Of a stretch of 64,000 nucleotides of DNA, positions 38,883-51,520 are shown piece by piece. Below the pieces are notes generated by a model that saw nothing but the letters and a program-made list of their open reading frames with translations, made no database searches and was not told the origin of the DNA. The DNA is from Uloborus plumipes (Eukaryota; Arthropoda; Arachnida; Araneae; Uloboridae), in NCBI GenBank assembly GCA_038373865.1, contig JAXGGA010000461.1:62001-126000 (forward strand). Direction: 5' to 3'. Within the stretch, counting starts at the first letter, position 1. Each line of letters opens with the position of its first letter. The translations under genes were made by a program, and so were the position numbers.

Positions 38883-41800
38883 ATGCCAAAAATGCCTTCA
38901 TAAAACTTTTTGTTACATTGATTTTCAGCGTGTTTTCTTGAAAGAATTAGGAAATGTGTAGGAAAAAAGATGATCTGTTTGACAAAACTGCTGCAGGTTT
39001 TCCAACAATTAAATTTTCGTGGCAATTTAGGGCTTTTCTGCCTTGTAGAAATTTAGTAAAAGTATAATAATATGAGACGGAGTGCTATAAAAATTAAAAT
39101 AAATCAATTACAGGAAAAGCAGCAACAATTTAGAAAAATATTGCACACAGAACGAATTAGCAATCCTTGCGCAAATAATCTTGGCAAGCGAAGACACATC
39201 GTCCGTCTTGATAAAAGTGTTATTGGTCAAACAACAAATATGTCACAGTCCTAGTTAATTTTTATATTCTTTAGCAGGCGTTAAATCTTTGCGTTCCTTC
39301 CACAATATATCAAAATTTGAAAAATTAGAATCTGTAGTATTTTAATTCAGACTTGCTATATTTTTTAATGAGTTTATAAAAGCGCCTGGTAAGCATCAGC
39401 ATAGGAAAACATTGCAATGATTATTACGTTAAAACGAAGAAAAGAGAAGATTATATTTTAAAGAAATTCATCTGTTTCATACTTAGTTTCGGGATCATAA
39501 TACTTCACTCTTTAAGTAATACGAAACAAATGGAGTATTGCCTATATCTAAAAAGTTATTAGTTACAATAAAGTTATAATGAGAAACAATAGAATACTAG
39601 ACATATAAAATTAACTTCTGGTTTTCGCAAAACTCTAATTTATTACAGTTTTTCATTTACAATACAACCTTTTAGAGTTTTAAGATATTTTCAGATATGA
39701 TTATTGTGATCATTTAGCAAAAAATAGTTTTGAAATCAGTGCAAAAACGAAAAAGTGTTAAAATTTTTAAAAAAATTAAATTTTCTTAATTTTTTAGCTT
39801 TTAAACAAAGTGGACTGTTTTTTTTTATCCTTGAAAATAAATTATTTATTGTCAAAAAAATGTGCGCGCAAAAGGTTTGAAAGAATCACATGTTTTACTT
39901 AAATTTAGAAAAAAATGTTACGAAGGAAATGTGCCCCCTTAATGATTGAAAACCTGCATCAATTTTCATTTAAAAGTTCGTACTTTAAAGTCTTTTCTTT
40001 TTCTGTTAAGAAAACAACCTATAAATAACCAAAATAAAAAATGTTTGTCAATGCATTCTTAGATTATTTCAAACTCGTCTCCCAATTCTCAATCCGCAAT
40101 GCTAACTGTAATTTGTCTTCTCTGCACATATTATACTGCTGAAGTGAAACCCAATTTACAGCGATACCGTACACGATGCTCCTAATTTGATTTTTTTTTT
40201 TTACAAAGCAATATTGATTTTGTTGTACAATGAAAGTAAGCAAAGTATTAAGTCGCTTGAGTATGTGCAGGAAAATTTTTAAGTTAAAAATTCTGAAACA
40301 ATGACAGAAAGTTTGAATGTGTTTGGAGTTTTGTTGCAGGAAATATAAGTTAAAAGTGAAAAATCACTGTAGATTTAACAGATTTTTTAGATTCAACTTA
40401 CGAAATTATTCCTTATTGTTTAAATTGTTTCCAATTTTGGACTACAGAAAAAGGACTGCATTTAATTTTGATGTAAGTATTTTACTTTATTAAAATGTGT
40501 TAATATTACGGTTATTTGCTTATCTGCTATAATAGAAAATAAAAGGAACTTGTTTCTTATTTAATAAACAAACTCATTTTCAACACTCGTACTTCTTTTG
40601 AACTATATGTTCGTGCAAAACACTGAATGAATGAAATTAAAATTTGTATCCCCTTTGCCTTATTGTAACACTGACTTTAATATATACTATGTTAATTAAT
40701 TTGTAAATTGCAACGCTGCGCTTGGTTATTACAAATTTTATCAGTAAAAATCCTTACAAGGGAAATTTACTAAACTATATCCGGAAAACCCTATGCCTAG
40801 CTAAAAGAAAATTCGAAATAACACTTGCAAATCTCCAATATAGATCAAAAAGAAAAACAGTAATCAACAATTCAAGGTTTGTTCCATAATTAAGAAAAAT
40901 GGAAAAGAAATCGATATTTCTACGCATTTCCTTTCATCCCTCCTTCCACAAAACTAATAGTATCTATTTGACGAATATTTTTCATTTAAAAATAGCAAAG
41001 TCTACGTCATTTTAATGTTAAACTTTCATGGTATCCATCTTATGAGAATTCAGACTGAGATTAAAGTTTAATAACTATCTTCTCAGTATAATCTCGAAAT
41101 GAAAATATCTGGCTTAATTACGTAGAATAAAGCATTACTTCTGAGACTCGCATTAAGTCTCTGGCAAAACAAGTTAATCTTGTCTCAATTTTTTACAATT
41201 ACGTTGGAAAAAAATAAAGAGCTCCCAAATGAAACAAATTTGCGAAAGAAATATCCTTGAAAAACGAAATGAAATCTCAGTTTCCCCCATTTCTCCGAAA
41301 CGTTATCAACGTCTCAATTTGCTCATAAAGGCTTCTTTCGTCTGTGAAGTAAAATAAATTAGAAAACACAGAGCATTTCATTTGTATACCAGCCTCGATT
41401 CTTCAGCTACCTCCAAATGAAGGCATGTCGACCGAAATACCTCGTGCGGGTTATTTGTCACTGAATAAATTATCCTTACATCAAAGGAAAGGTAATTTGC
41501 GCAAAATTCCTTTTGAATTCCTGTTCCAAATCCTCCCCGACCTTAGCTGTTGTAATTTTGAACGGCTTGGGTGTTTCTCTTGAAAATTTTCGAAGACTTA
41601 AAAGAAAATAAGTAATGAGTAAATGACAAAATTCCATGTGAGTGAATTCGGTTCTTGCTTTTAAATTGATGTTTAGAGCTTCAGGCGTATAATGAAAATT
41701 TTTGCTAAAACTGTTTATGATTAAAGTTATTACTTTTGTTAAATATCATTATTTTTCATATTCAGAACTATGATGAGATGAAAAATTAAAAGAATGTTAA

Positions 41801-42065
41801 AATTTTATAGCTGACTTCGTTACATTCCCCTTTTTATATTTCAATATTTAACAATGAGTTTTAAAACTTGAATATGAAATAATGCTCCAAAAACTTTTAG
41901 GCAATTGTGAGGGCTTTCAAATTGACTTACTGGAATACTTTCAGTTAGAGATTCATCTGATAAGAAATGATTAACTATTGATAATGTTTCAAAATATAAA
42001 AAAGGGTACTTTCTTTACTTAGAATAGTGTCAGTAGAGGTTAATGAAAATACAATTTTAGATATG
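38883..42065. other. AT-rich sequence, no gene
   Basis: No gene or clear element. A slightly higher-complexity patch lies at 41,260-41,570 with no distinctive motif cluster. Confidence 0.5.
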
Positions 42066-42695
42066 ATTTAAGGCCCTTTCTTTAATTTTGAATATATTCA
42101 AAGATAACATTTCGTTAATTTCATCAATACTCCGTGAGTGCTACAGTGTGTGAAAAATATCCCTTTATGGCTATTTGTTTGTGAATTATAATAAATCAAG
42201 TTTCCCTGTTACCCAGCTTGTTTCCGTTCACCCCAGACCCAGAGACTAGAGGCTCGGTGTAAATAAAATTCAATGTTTTAACTTTAGATCCTTTGTCTTA
42301 TTTTGAATAGATTCAAAGATAACATTTCGTTAATTTCATCCAAGACTGCAATCCCTGAGAGTTGCAGGGTATGAAAAATATCACTTTATGCTACTTGTTT
42401 GTGAATTATAACAAATCAAGTTTCCCTTTTTACCCAGCTTGTTTCCTTTCACCCAGAACCAGAGACTAGAGGCTCAGTATAAATAACTTTCAATGGATTA
42501 ACTTTAGATCCTTTCTTTTATTTGGATGTATTCAAGGTATTTTATGCATTGAACCCAAAACTGTAAATCCTGAGAATTACTGGGTGTGGAAAATATTACT
42601 TTATTTCTATTTGTTTGTGAATTAAATCAAGTTTCGATTTACCCAGATTGCTTCTATTCACCCTAGGCATAGAGATTAGAGGCTCATTGAAAAGT
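42066..42695. repeat. Three-copy tandem repeat, about 215-bp unit
   Basis: The unit contains TTCAAAGATAACATTTCGTT, TTTGTGAATTATAATAAATC, TTTACCCAGCTTGTTTCC and CCAGAGACTAGAGGCTC. The marker AAGATAACATT falls at about 42,101 and 42,316, with a truncated third version at about 42,534. Copies are diverged. No coding frame. Confidence 0.85.
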
Positions 42696-43530
42696 GATAT
42701 CTTTTCCTATGAGGTTCACGTAGGCAAATAACCACTGTACATCAGGGTGGTATTTACTTATTTTCGAAAGTCAAAAATATTGTGGTCTCAACCCTTAATC
42801 TGGTTCCATTTGTGGATAAATGGAATCGCCTAACATTTCAGCTCATTTAAACAATATTTAAAGGTAGCTCAATGACATTGAACTTACACCGAAACGTTAA
42901 TTTTCACGCAATTCTAAGGTTTCTTCAATTTATTTATTTATGTGTATTTATATGTTTATATATTAATTATATATTTATTTATATTGTATTTATACATTTA
43001 TTTATTTATAATAGAAAACATAGTTTTCTCAAATTTCAAGTAAAAGACTAATAAACAAAGGTAAAGCTGTGCGAGATTGATCTCCTCCTCAGCGAAAGTA
43101 TCATGTGCGAGAATGTGTATGATTTAACCTCAGTTTCATTTTGTATATGCTAATGCAGCACGATGAGCTGTATTAACTGTAGCTGTATTTCTGAGTTATT
43201 TGTTTGTTTTGTTTGCATGTGATTGGTCTCTTCCAGGGAAAGTGTTGGCAATAAATCTTTTATTTACGATGGAATGTGCCATATTTCGAAATAAAAATAA
43301 GCATAATATTTAAACTAGGAATAGAGACTAGTAAGGAGAAATTAAATTGTAACTGTGGAAACCAGATCCATGAAAAATGATAGAAGAATATATTTCAGAA
43401 AGACAAAGTACGAAGAGATAATGAAGTGTCGGTTGCATTAACACTTTCTTCTTCGGATGACGATGATACAGATGAAATTTAAGACACTGAAAAAAGAAAT
43501 AAATTACAAGCAGATCTTTCGTAATCAAAA

Positions 43531-45380
43531 CCTTCTAAAAGGGAACGATTTAATGTCCTGACACTACAATTGTCCTCTGCACTTGATCATACAAATTTAT
43601 CAAATAGTAATGCAGTATACCTTATTGCAGAAACTGCAAGGAGTCTAGGTCACAGCATTGAAGAACATTCTGTCAGTAGATCATTCATTCGAAGGATAAG
43701 AAAAGAGAACATAGCTGAAAAAACTTATCGACTGAAGAAAGAATTTCAAGAACAATTTCATTTAACTATTCATTGGGACAGCAAACTTTTGCCTGAGTTA
43801 ACGGACAAAAAAAAAGTAGATCTCTTGCCTAATGCCTATTTTAGTTTCAGGAAGTCAAATTTCTCAACTACTTCCAGTAACCAAGAGAAGAAGTCACATC
43901 TGCAGATTATGAAACAATGCACGACTGGGACATTGCAAGTAGAGGGAGAGCAATGTGTGCTGACACAACAAACCCAAACACAGGTCAAAATAACGGTGCC
44001 TGTCCTCTTCATGAGCAGAAAATCTAAAGAGAACATCTGTATTGCACATTTCGTCATCATATTATGGAACTAATCATACGATCAGTTTTCGATGTCTGCA
44101 TAGGGTCAAGCTCTGCTCCTGAAGTTCCCAATTTTTAAGAGATTTCAGTCATCGTGAAAATTAATTAAAAGAGAAAACTTCCAAGTTGGAAGAAATGATG
44201 AAGTTGTTGTGGTTTTTGTTCATGATAGAAAAGATGGTATACTTGTATTCTGTTATGAGCATTTCCAAAAGTTTCAGCCAAAAATAGGATTATAAGGGGA
44301 AGGCTTTGAACTAGTCATTATATTTTTTGGAGCCGTTTCTCCACAGGGGATAAGATTTTCGGCACCAAGAACTCTCCATCATGCACGCTGGATGCCAAAA
44401 GTCACATATATCACGAAGATATGGATGTTTGAATTGCAGTTCAAGCTCACAGCAAGAAAAAAAAAGGTTTATGTAGCATTTGCATATTTGTTGCTAGAGT
44501 ATATCCTAATAATAATTGCTCCGGTAGCATTTGATGCACCCTATAATGACCTTCAACTACTAAACAAACTGTTAGATAATTCGCACATAAATATCAGTAT
44601 TTCAACAGTTGCATCTCAAAATTCGGGAAACATTGATTATAAGATTTACTAGCATTAGCTATATTCGACAATAATGTGCCTCCCTAAGCAGCATAATCTC
44701 ATCTGCCGATGATCGATCATTCATCGAAACCCGATGAAATTTTCATCGGCCGATAATCGGATTCGATGAGTTCTCACCGGGAATTGCTCCAATATGTCTC
44801 ATCGGCCAAACGGAATCCGAGCAGCAAAATCTGATGAGTTCTTCTCGAAGTACGATGAGATTTGGAGCAATTTACGAGCAGTGCAGTCCCGTGCCAATGA
44901 ATTTAGGATCAATTTTGGATGCTCGGCTTATTTTCATTGGGAAAGTTGATCGGAAGGATATCGTTTTCCGATGAAAAGTAGCTCATCGAAAACCATGCTC
45001 GGATACTGATCGGAACGATGTCATCGTGCGTTACGGGATCAGTTTACGAGGAGTTTGATGATCGGCCAAACAAAATCCGATGAGTTGATGCTACTTGGGC
45101 TCTTTCTACAAAAAGCCATATGATGAAAGCTATGAAAGATGTGAACAAACAAAATGATTCTCCAAAACGTGCTACTATAAATTTGAAAACGTTCATAGAA
45201 AAAAAGTGTGAGGATTTTGTGACGAAAAGATCAATTAAGTTTTTGAACATATGGGCATTCCTGATGGGTTCCTGAAAGTAGATCCACTTAATTGGAATGA
45301 CAGACAATGCAAATAGCTGAGAAGCACAGAAGTGAATATCCAGACAATCACAAACACTGTTAAGCGCCAAATCGTCTATG
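43531..45380 (+). pseudogene. Degenerate transposase of an arthropod/cnidarian DNA transposon family
   Basis: Successive fragments in shifting + frames follow the order of a protein family I know as uncharacterised transposase-like proteins in arthropods and cnidarians. At 43,531-43,850: a domain with AETARSLGHSIEEHSVSRS and IHWDSKLLPEL. At 43,926-44,060, in another frame: ADTTNPNTGQNNGACPLHEQ and FRHHIMELI. At 44,330-44,660: LHHARWMPKVTYITKIWMFE and QFKLTARKK. At 45,120-45,330: MKAMKDVNKQNDSPKRAT and HMGIPDGFLKVDPLNW. Frameshifts and in-frame stops, for example near 44,018 and 44,138, make it non-functional. The gap at 44,682-45,099 is a nested insertion. Family placement is from memory of motif patterns, so moderate; that it is a dead transposase is fairly secure. 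Confidence 0.75.
44682..45099. mobile_element. Nested CGATGA-rich miniature element
   Basis: A 418-bp block inside the dead transposase. It starts CCCTAAGCAGCATAATCTCA and ends, reverse-complemented, CCCAAGTAGCATCAACTCAT. The interior is dense in CGATGA, TCATCGG, GATCGG and GAGCA in both orientations, with a base composition unlike its surroundings. Transposase text resumes directly beyond it. No coding frame. Confidence 0.8.
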
Positions 45381-45942
45381 GCAAAACAATAATGTTCCTA
45401 CTATTTATTGTATTTAAACCAATTACGTGTACATTTTCTATTCTATTCTTCATATCTGTCTTTAAAAGAGCAAAACGTTAAATGATATAAAAATTGCTTT
45501 GTTTTGTTTTGTTGCTATCATTGACTTATTAGCCTATATGTACTTAACTTCAAGCTCATTGAGCTACCTCTAAATTTTAATATATTTTGCTAAAACTTTT
45601 TGCAGTTCATTTTCTCCCTAAAAGGAACTATATTGGGGAGGGGAGGGGGGAAGCCCGAAAAAATATCGAAATTTTGAAAATCATGCCTTTTAAGGATCAC
45701 CCTACTGTACATCAGTTTAGCAGTTTAAGAATTTCTAAAGCAACAATAGTCAATCTGTGACCCGTAGGTCACACATGACTAGATAAATTATCCTAATGGA
45801 GTCTGAAATCATTTGAAAAAAAAATAATCATACATAAAATTCAACTAGAGGTATGAGCTAAATCAATGTAAAATACGTGTTAACGTAAATTGTGCGTCAA
45901 AACCAATTCCCTCAGAAAGATAGAAATAATGACAAGCCTAGT

Positions 45943-46103
45943 TGAATAAAGACTATTTGCAACGTTTAAAAGCACAAATAAGTACGCTTAAAAAGATAAT
46001 AAAGAGACAAACATGTAGCCCCCTTCAAAACATTTCTTCCTTTTAAATATTTTTTTAATAATATTTATTTGTGCTTTTAGATGTTGCAAATAGTCTTTAT
46101 TCA
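45943..46103. repeat. Small inverted-repeat element, 40-bp arms
   Basis: TGAATAAAGACTATTTGCAA and the following 20 bp (45,943-45,982) recur inverted at 46,064-46,103 with about three mismatches, around an 81-bp AT-rich loop. Likely a MITE fragment. Confidence 0.7.
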
Positions 46104-47219
46104 TCTTTGCACAAAGTCAATTAATTTTAAGCCTAGTTGTTTCCATGTAGTCCAGCGTATAATATGTATGTGGTAAATCGAAACACTTTAATTGAGGGAC
46201 AGTTGAAATTTATTACTAAATTTTCCAGTAGCCTTCCACTGGACAAATATAACTTTTCATTTTGAAGTTCACGATCCCTTCTTGGAAACAAAACCAAAAT
46301 TGTTACCATAGAAAGCAAAAAATAAGTTATCGATCGTTCTTCGTTAACCTGCCCGTATTGGGCTTCCCTCCGCTAACTTGTAACCGAGTTTTGAGTCATT
46401 AATAAAATTGTTTTTTAAGAAATGTGTTTTTTAAAAAAAACATACACAGAATGTCAAATTTCCAGCCAACATTTCCACAGAATCTCAAATTCCCAAACCT
46501 ATCGTTACGATAATAAATAAAAAAAAATACCCTTTCTACCACTTTCTTAAATATAGTTTTGGGAGACATTTGTTTGCTTAATTTCATACCTTAGTCTACA
46601 CTTTTTAATAACTGTAGTTTCCAGAAGCTGCTCCTATTTCTATTATCTAAAGCGAAACTATTGCTCTAAGATATTACTAATCATAAATAAATATTAAATT
46701 TTGAAGAGATAAGATACAATAAGATTGAAATTTCTTGCTACGGTTGGATAAATTTTCATAAAAAATATTTTAAAATACATGCAGCTTAAAGATATCTCGT
46801 TCGCTATCGACAATGTTGGATGCCACGAAGAAAAATTGCTGTTGGTAGCGATTATACTAAATTATGCATTTCTGCGAATTATGAATAAGAAACATTTTTT
46901 GATTCTTTTCCCTTTCGTTTTCGTTTTCATGTGCCAGCTTCATATGAACTACGTTTTCTATAAATATACATAAATACCAATGAACAAAACTTTGCATAGA
47001 ATCCGTAAAATATGACTAAGAAATTGAAAAAAACGAAAGCAACTGAAAATGCGGGCAATTTGTACAATTTATGAAAAAAAAAGGAAAATTTTTCGCATAG
47101 TAATTATTGCATGGACCCAAATAGATTCTTATTCCTTTTATATTCACTGTAAAGTAAATATTAAGAAAGTTGTAATAGTTAAAGTTCAATTATTCAAAAT
47201 TTTCATACCAGCGCTAGGG
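46104..47219. other. AT-rich sequence, no gene
   Basis: Open frames of about 60 codons are present but unconvincing. Nothing else was recognised. Confidence 0.5.
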
Positions 47220-47880
47220 GAAGACTTTCCCTTTCACCACCTTCCGGATCCGGCCCTATGTATCCGTTGCAACCCATTAGCCTTGAAAAAAAAAGGCTAC
47301 AAAAAATATTCCCGGTACTTTTGTCACAGATGAATTACACGGTGAATGGAGCTTTCAATTTTCTCCCAAACTATTCCACATGCTAAAAGTGAAACTTGAA
47401 GTGTCGCTGTGTGTAATAACGAGGAGAAGTTTCCCGTGTTCTCGGAAAATGAGAGGTTTTGCTCTCATTTTCCCTTGATTCGAGACGCACTTATTTTCTC
47501 TAGCGAAGCTTTCATTTCCGCATCGTTGAACCTCTTTTAAAGGCCGGCCGTTTCTCCTCTTCAAAACAAAGCACCAACCGAGATCGTTATTACCAGAATC
47601 ACAAAAGCCGTTTCAAAGCGCCTCTTTGAAACGCTGATTGTTGTTGATTTTGGGCTGATTTATGGGAAGTGAAATGTGAAATAAACAACGCTTCTCTTGA
47701 TAAACTCCCTGCACTGTGGCTTGCAAAAATAGAGAAATTAAGGGACTTCTGACGTTGTCATTTGTCGGAGATGGTGTGTTGCCAAGGTTGAGCTATTTTG
47801 TTCTTGTGTCTTTCAACCTCGGAAGGAAAATAAAAGTTCCCACTAAGTAATATTTGGAGCGTTTATAAGTCTCTGAATTA
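47220..47880. promoter_or_regulatory. Higher-GC non-repetitive island, candidate regulatory element
   Basis: Balanced composition, no repeats. It includes AAAGGCCGGCCGTTT near 47,540, a hairpin-like GTTTCAAAGCGCCTCTTTGAAAC near 47,611-47,633, and TTTATGGGAAGTG near 47,659. No convincing open frame. Candidate on composition only. Confidence 0.25.
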
Positions 47881-49462
47881 GTAATTTCAACATTGTTTCC
47901 CAGCATCTGTTGACATTTTGAAAAATATACACGTGGAGGAAAAAAGTGTTTTAAGTTTTAGTTTTACAAATGAGCTCGTAATGTGTAAAAAAAAAATCCT
48001 TTACTCAACAAAATAAAGGGACTTCACCGCTAGTGGGAACCAAAAACAGAGTCAATACTAATATAACAACAGATGCTCTTTTTTCAGTGTGCAAAAATTC
48101 AAAAAAGTTCTTTTCTATAAGAAATTAACTATTAAAACGAAATAAACTTCAATGTCGACATTTCCATAAAAATTGTACGGAATATGAAAAACATAAAAAA
48201 AATAATTAATGAAATATTCCGAAGAAAAATATTGACGGATTGCCAAAGGGGACTGAAAAATATTTGGATAATATTTTTTTCCCTCAAAAATCTAGAAACT
48301 CCTGAAAATATCAGCAATGCATATTTTCAAGCCATTTTTTCGAATTTACGAGCAACTAAATTTCCCCAAAGAAGCTAAAATTTGCAGTTACATAAGCCCT
48401 TATGTAGTTCCTTATAATCTGGGTTATAATTGTAACTCCTTTTCCATTGAATTATGTATTTTTCTCTTTTTTTCGAAGATGGATTTCACTGATTATTGTA
48501 AGTAGAAATTTTAATTTTCATGGTATCTTCCTCTATGTTTAAAATGATATTTTTTTATTCGATTAAAATTTCCCAAATTCTTAAAGAATTGTAAGCAAAA
48601 CAAATATGACTAATATAACGTAAGCTATAGTTACTTTCAAGTGCTAATTAGAAACTGAAAATTGACTTCCTTTGTTACAATGCCAATATGCACCCCACCT
48701 CTCCCTTCCCAATCAATTTCTTCGTAAGCTACTGATATACACTACATTTTTTCAGTTCCGAAAAAATTTCTTTCTCGATGGAAATTTTCTTTAAATATAA
48801 ACAATCACTAAAGATTCAGTATGAATCTTAGATATCAGAAAATTTTTTACGGAATTCTATAAAGAATATCTATATATTGCATACACAATCTCTATAATTT
48901 CTGTAAAAATTCTTTGTAAACATTATAGAGGTTTTCCATTAACGCCAAATTATTCTTAACCTGCATGAGTAAAACGTGAACAACTCCATAGATTCCGCTG
49001 TTAGTCTTTATAGAGTACACACCTAATCCATAGCTATTTTGCTTGTTCTTTCCTTCACGCTTGGTTGTTTTAATAATTCATTCTCGCTTCGTAAACATTA
49101 TTTTCCTCTCTTTACCCTAGTTCATTTTGTAATTTCCTTCAACGCGTCGAGTTTCTTCTCCTTTGGAGCTGCTATTCCTTCAGGCTTTGAAATGTGTGAT
49201 TACTTTTTAGTAGAAGTTTATGTTCTGACGTAAAGTTCAGTTGCTTTGAAAAGTGACTTTTTACACAGAGTTATTTAACTTAGTTAAGAGGCTTTATAGG
49301 TTCGATACATTAAATATTTTTTCGCGTTTTCGCGTGAAGATTTACTTTACCTACAAACCGTTGTAATTGATTCAAATGAACCAAGATTAACCGGAAATAT
49401 GAGTTGATTCCGGTAAGTTTGCTGCGATATCTCCACCAATTTCGTTCCCTTTGTCATGAAGC
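47881..49462. other. AT-rich sequence, no gene
   Basis: No gene or element was recognised. Confidence 0.5.
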
Positions 49463-49905
49463 CTTAAGATTGCCAAATAGTAACGGAAAGGTGGAGTACT
49501 TCTTTCTATGACCTACATGATATTATGACCTATGCTCTAGTTGGAACCCAAATTGCCTTGGTGAAATATATTTTATTGAGCCTGATTTATTGACCTTGAA
49601 AGTGCATATTTACTTTCCGGGAGCTCACAGAAAAGGGAAAGTACTATTAGTGCTGTCTTTAGTTGTGCTACATTCTTAGTGACATTGTGAAGATAGCCCA
49701 ACAGTGACGGAGTTGTGGAGTACGCCTTTTCATGACCTACATTACCTATGACCTAAGCCGGGGATGGAGCCCGAATCGTCTTGGTGAAAAGCATTATATT
49801 GAGACCTGATTTTGAAAGTGTGTATTTGCTTTCCGAGAGCTTAAGGAAAAGGGGAAGTATTATTAGTGCGGCCTTTAGTTGTGCAACCTTCGTAGGGGTA
49901 CTGTG
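49463..49905. repeat. Two-copy tandem repeat, about 224-bp unit
   Basis: The unit runs from GTGGAGTACTTCTTTCTATG through GGAACCCAAATTGCCTTGGT, TTTACTTTCCGGGAGCTCAC and TATTAGTGCTGTCTTTAGTT. The marker GTGGAGTAC falls at 49,491 and 49,715. The copies are clearly related but diverged, with small indels. Not coding. Confidence 0.85.
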
Positions 49906-51329
49906 AAGAATCCAACCCAAAGTCAACAACATTTTCTTCTAGCAGGGAGTTTGCTGCATAGAAATAAGCCCTCTCAAGGTCTGACCTCAACTTATCACAG
50001 CCGAACAATAAGTCCCACCAAAACAAGTTTAGCAATCAACTCTTTAATATAAATAATGGAGGAAAGTTTGAACTTCTATCTTTCATATTGAAGTAAAAAT
50101 TCTCTACATTTTCATCTATTCATGTAAGACAATGCACAACAAGAATTTTTTTATAACAGTCGCATGAAATAGTACCTGCAGCAGTCATAATACTTGTTTG
50201 ATCTTTATTTACTATCAACTTTGGCACACTAATATTCTTCCCCGGGACAAGCAACTCTCTAGCAACTTCTGAAATTATACAATCCAGAGACAGCAGTAAT
50301 TTTGCATCTGCCGAAGTATGTTATTTCTTTATCAAAAGCTACATTGTTTAATCGACAATCTCGATTTCCTCCATAAGTATTGCTTCTTTTCATATATTTC
50401 TATGAAAATACAGAGATCATGATCAAAATGAAAAACATGGCAACATGTTTGATGATCGTAATCGGATGGTGCACCAAAAAAGTGGGGGGGTCAAAAGAAA
50501 TGTATCCGGGGGGGGGGGGAACTGGGAGGCAGCACCTCTGAAGCCTTTTTTTTTTTGAATTTTGTTATGTTATTGAATTTTAACCCTAATGATTAAATGA
50601 TCTATTAAAAAAAAGCAAAATATGGCCTCAAAAGTAAAGACGGATGGCCACCGTAAACATCCACCTTCCGATTCTAAGTTCCATTCTTATGAAATAATCT
50701 GAAAAAAGTCCGTTTTTTGGAATTTGCAGCTTTTACTCTCGTAAAAAAAAAATCAATCCACTGAGTGAAAAAGAATTCCAGTTCATCCTTAGCTTTTTGC
50801 TCTGAAAAAGTGAGGGGGCAAGGTCCCTTTCCTTTTGAAGGTCCCTTTCCTTTTGTGAGGGTGCAGCCCCCCCCTCCTTGCACCCCTGTACGAGCCACCT
50901 ATGTTGATGATGAAGTTTTCAACTAAAGCGCAAGCACTCACATACATAAAAATAGAAACTTTCAACGTTCTAGTTTAATTCGAAACTGAAAAAAAAAATC
51001 ACAAAGCTTATGTCGGTGCATATCTAAAATATCACTTAACCATAATATTTAAACAGTAAATAATATTAAAAAGAATCTGCAGCGGTGCTGATAATTGCTC
51101 AGAAACGATCGCGTAATGCATACATTTATGTAATTCGTACATTTTTGATACAATATTTTTCTTCTACGATATGTTCTTGATAGAGCAACAAATTAGGCTT
51201 TTATAATTGCAAAATTAACCACAAATTCGGATCAACTAATATCTGCACGTGTTTGTGAAACATAATAATGGCTTTTATAAGAAAAGGAGAGAGCCACTCA
51301 GCAGAGCAAAAAAAAAGCAAAAAGAACAG
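49906..51329. other. No gene; low-complexity patches
   Basis: G-runs near 50,485 and 50,510, and a C/T-rich patch near 50,815-50,885 with a short duplication of AAGGTCCCTTTCCTTTTG. Nothing else was recognised. Confidence 0.5.
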
Positions 51330-51520
51330 GAGGTCCCGTTACTATGGCGACCGCAAATAGGAAGTTGATCGCTATCATTAGTGACGGCCGATCGCTTATA
51401 CCAATCGCTCATTAATAAATGAAGCTCCGGTCGGAAATTTCATCTCTACTAATGAGTGTCCGCATCCATTAATGAGCAACTGACACCACGCGATACCGTC
51501 TTGTGATCGATCACAGCAGC
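51330..51520. promoter_or_regulatory. Compact candidate enhancer: X-box-like site plus ATTA cluster
   Basis: About 190 bp of distinctive, non-repetitive sequence. GTTACTATGGCGACC at 51,338-51,352 fits the RFX X-box pattern of two half-sites. CATTAGTGA, CTCATTAATAAATGA, CTACTAATGAGTG and CCATTAATGAGC give four homeodomain-type cores within about 100 bp, and GTGATCGATCAC at 51,503-51,514 is a perfect 12-bp palindrome. This density suggests a transcription-factor-bound element. No function is demonstrated. Confidence 0.4.

Larger units (their letters stand above)
42744..45703 (+). mobile_element. Decayed DNA transposon with 10-12 bp flanking duplication
   Basis: The flanks carry ACTGTACATC at 42,734-42,743 and 45,704-45,713, identical for up to 12 bp if AG is included. 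Just inside are short inverted ends AGGGTGGTATTTA and AGGGTGATCCTTA (10 of 13 match). The interior holds a degenerate transposase in the same orientation and a nested miniature element. The long target duplication would fit Mutator-like superfamilies, but I cannot assign the family by sequence. Confidence 0.75.
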
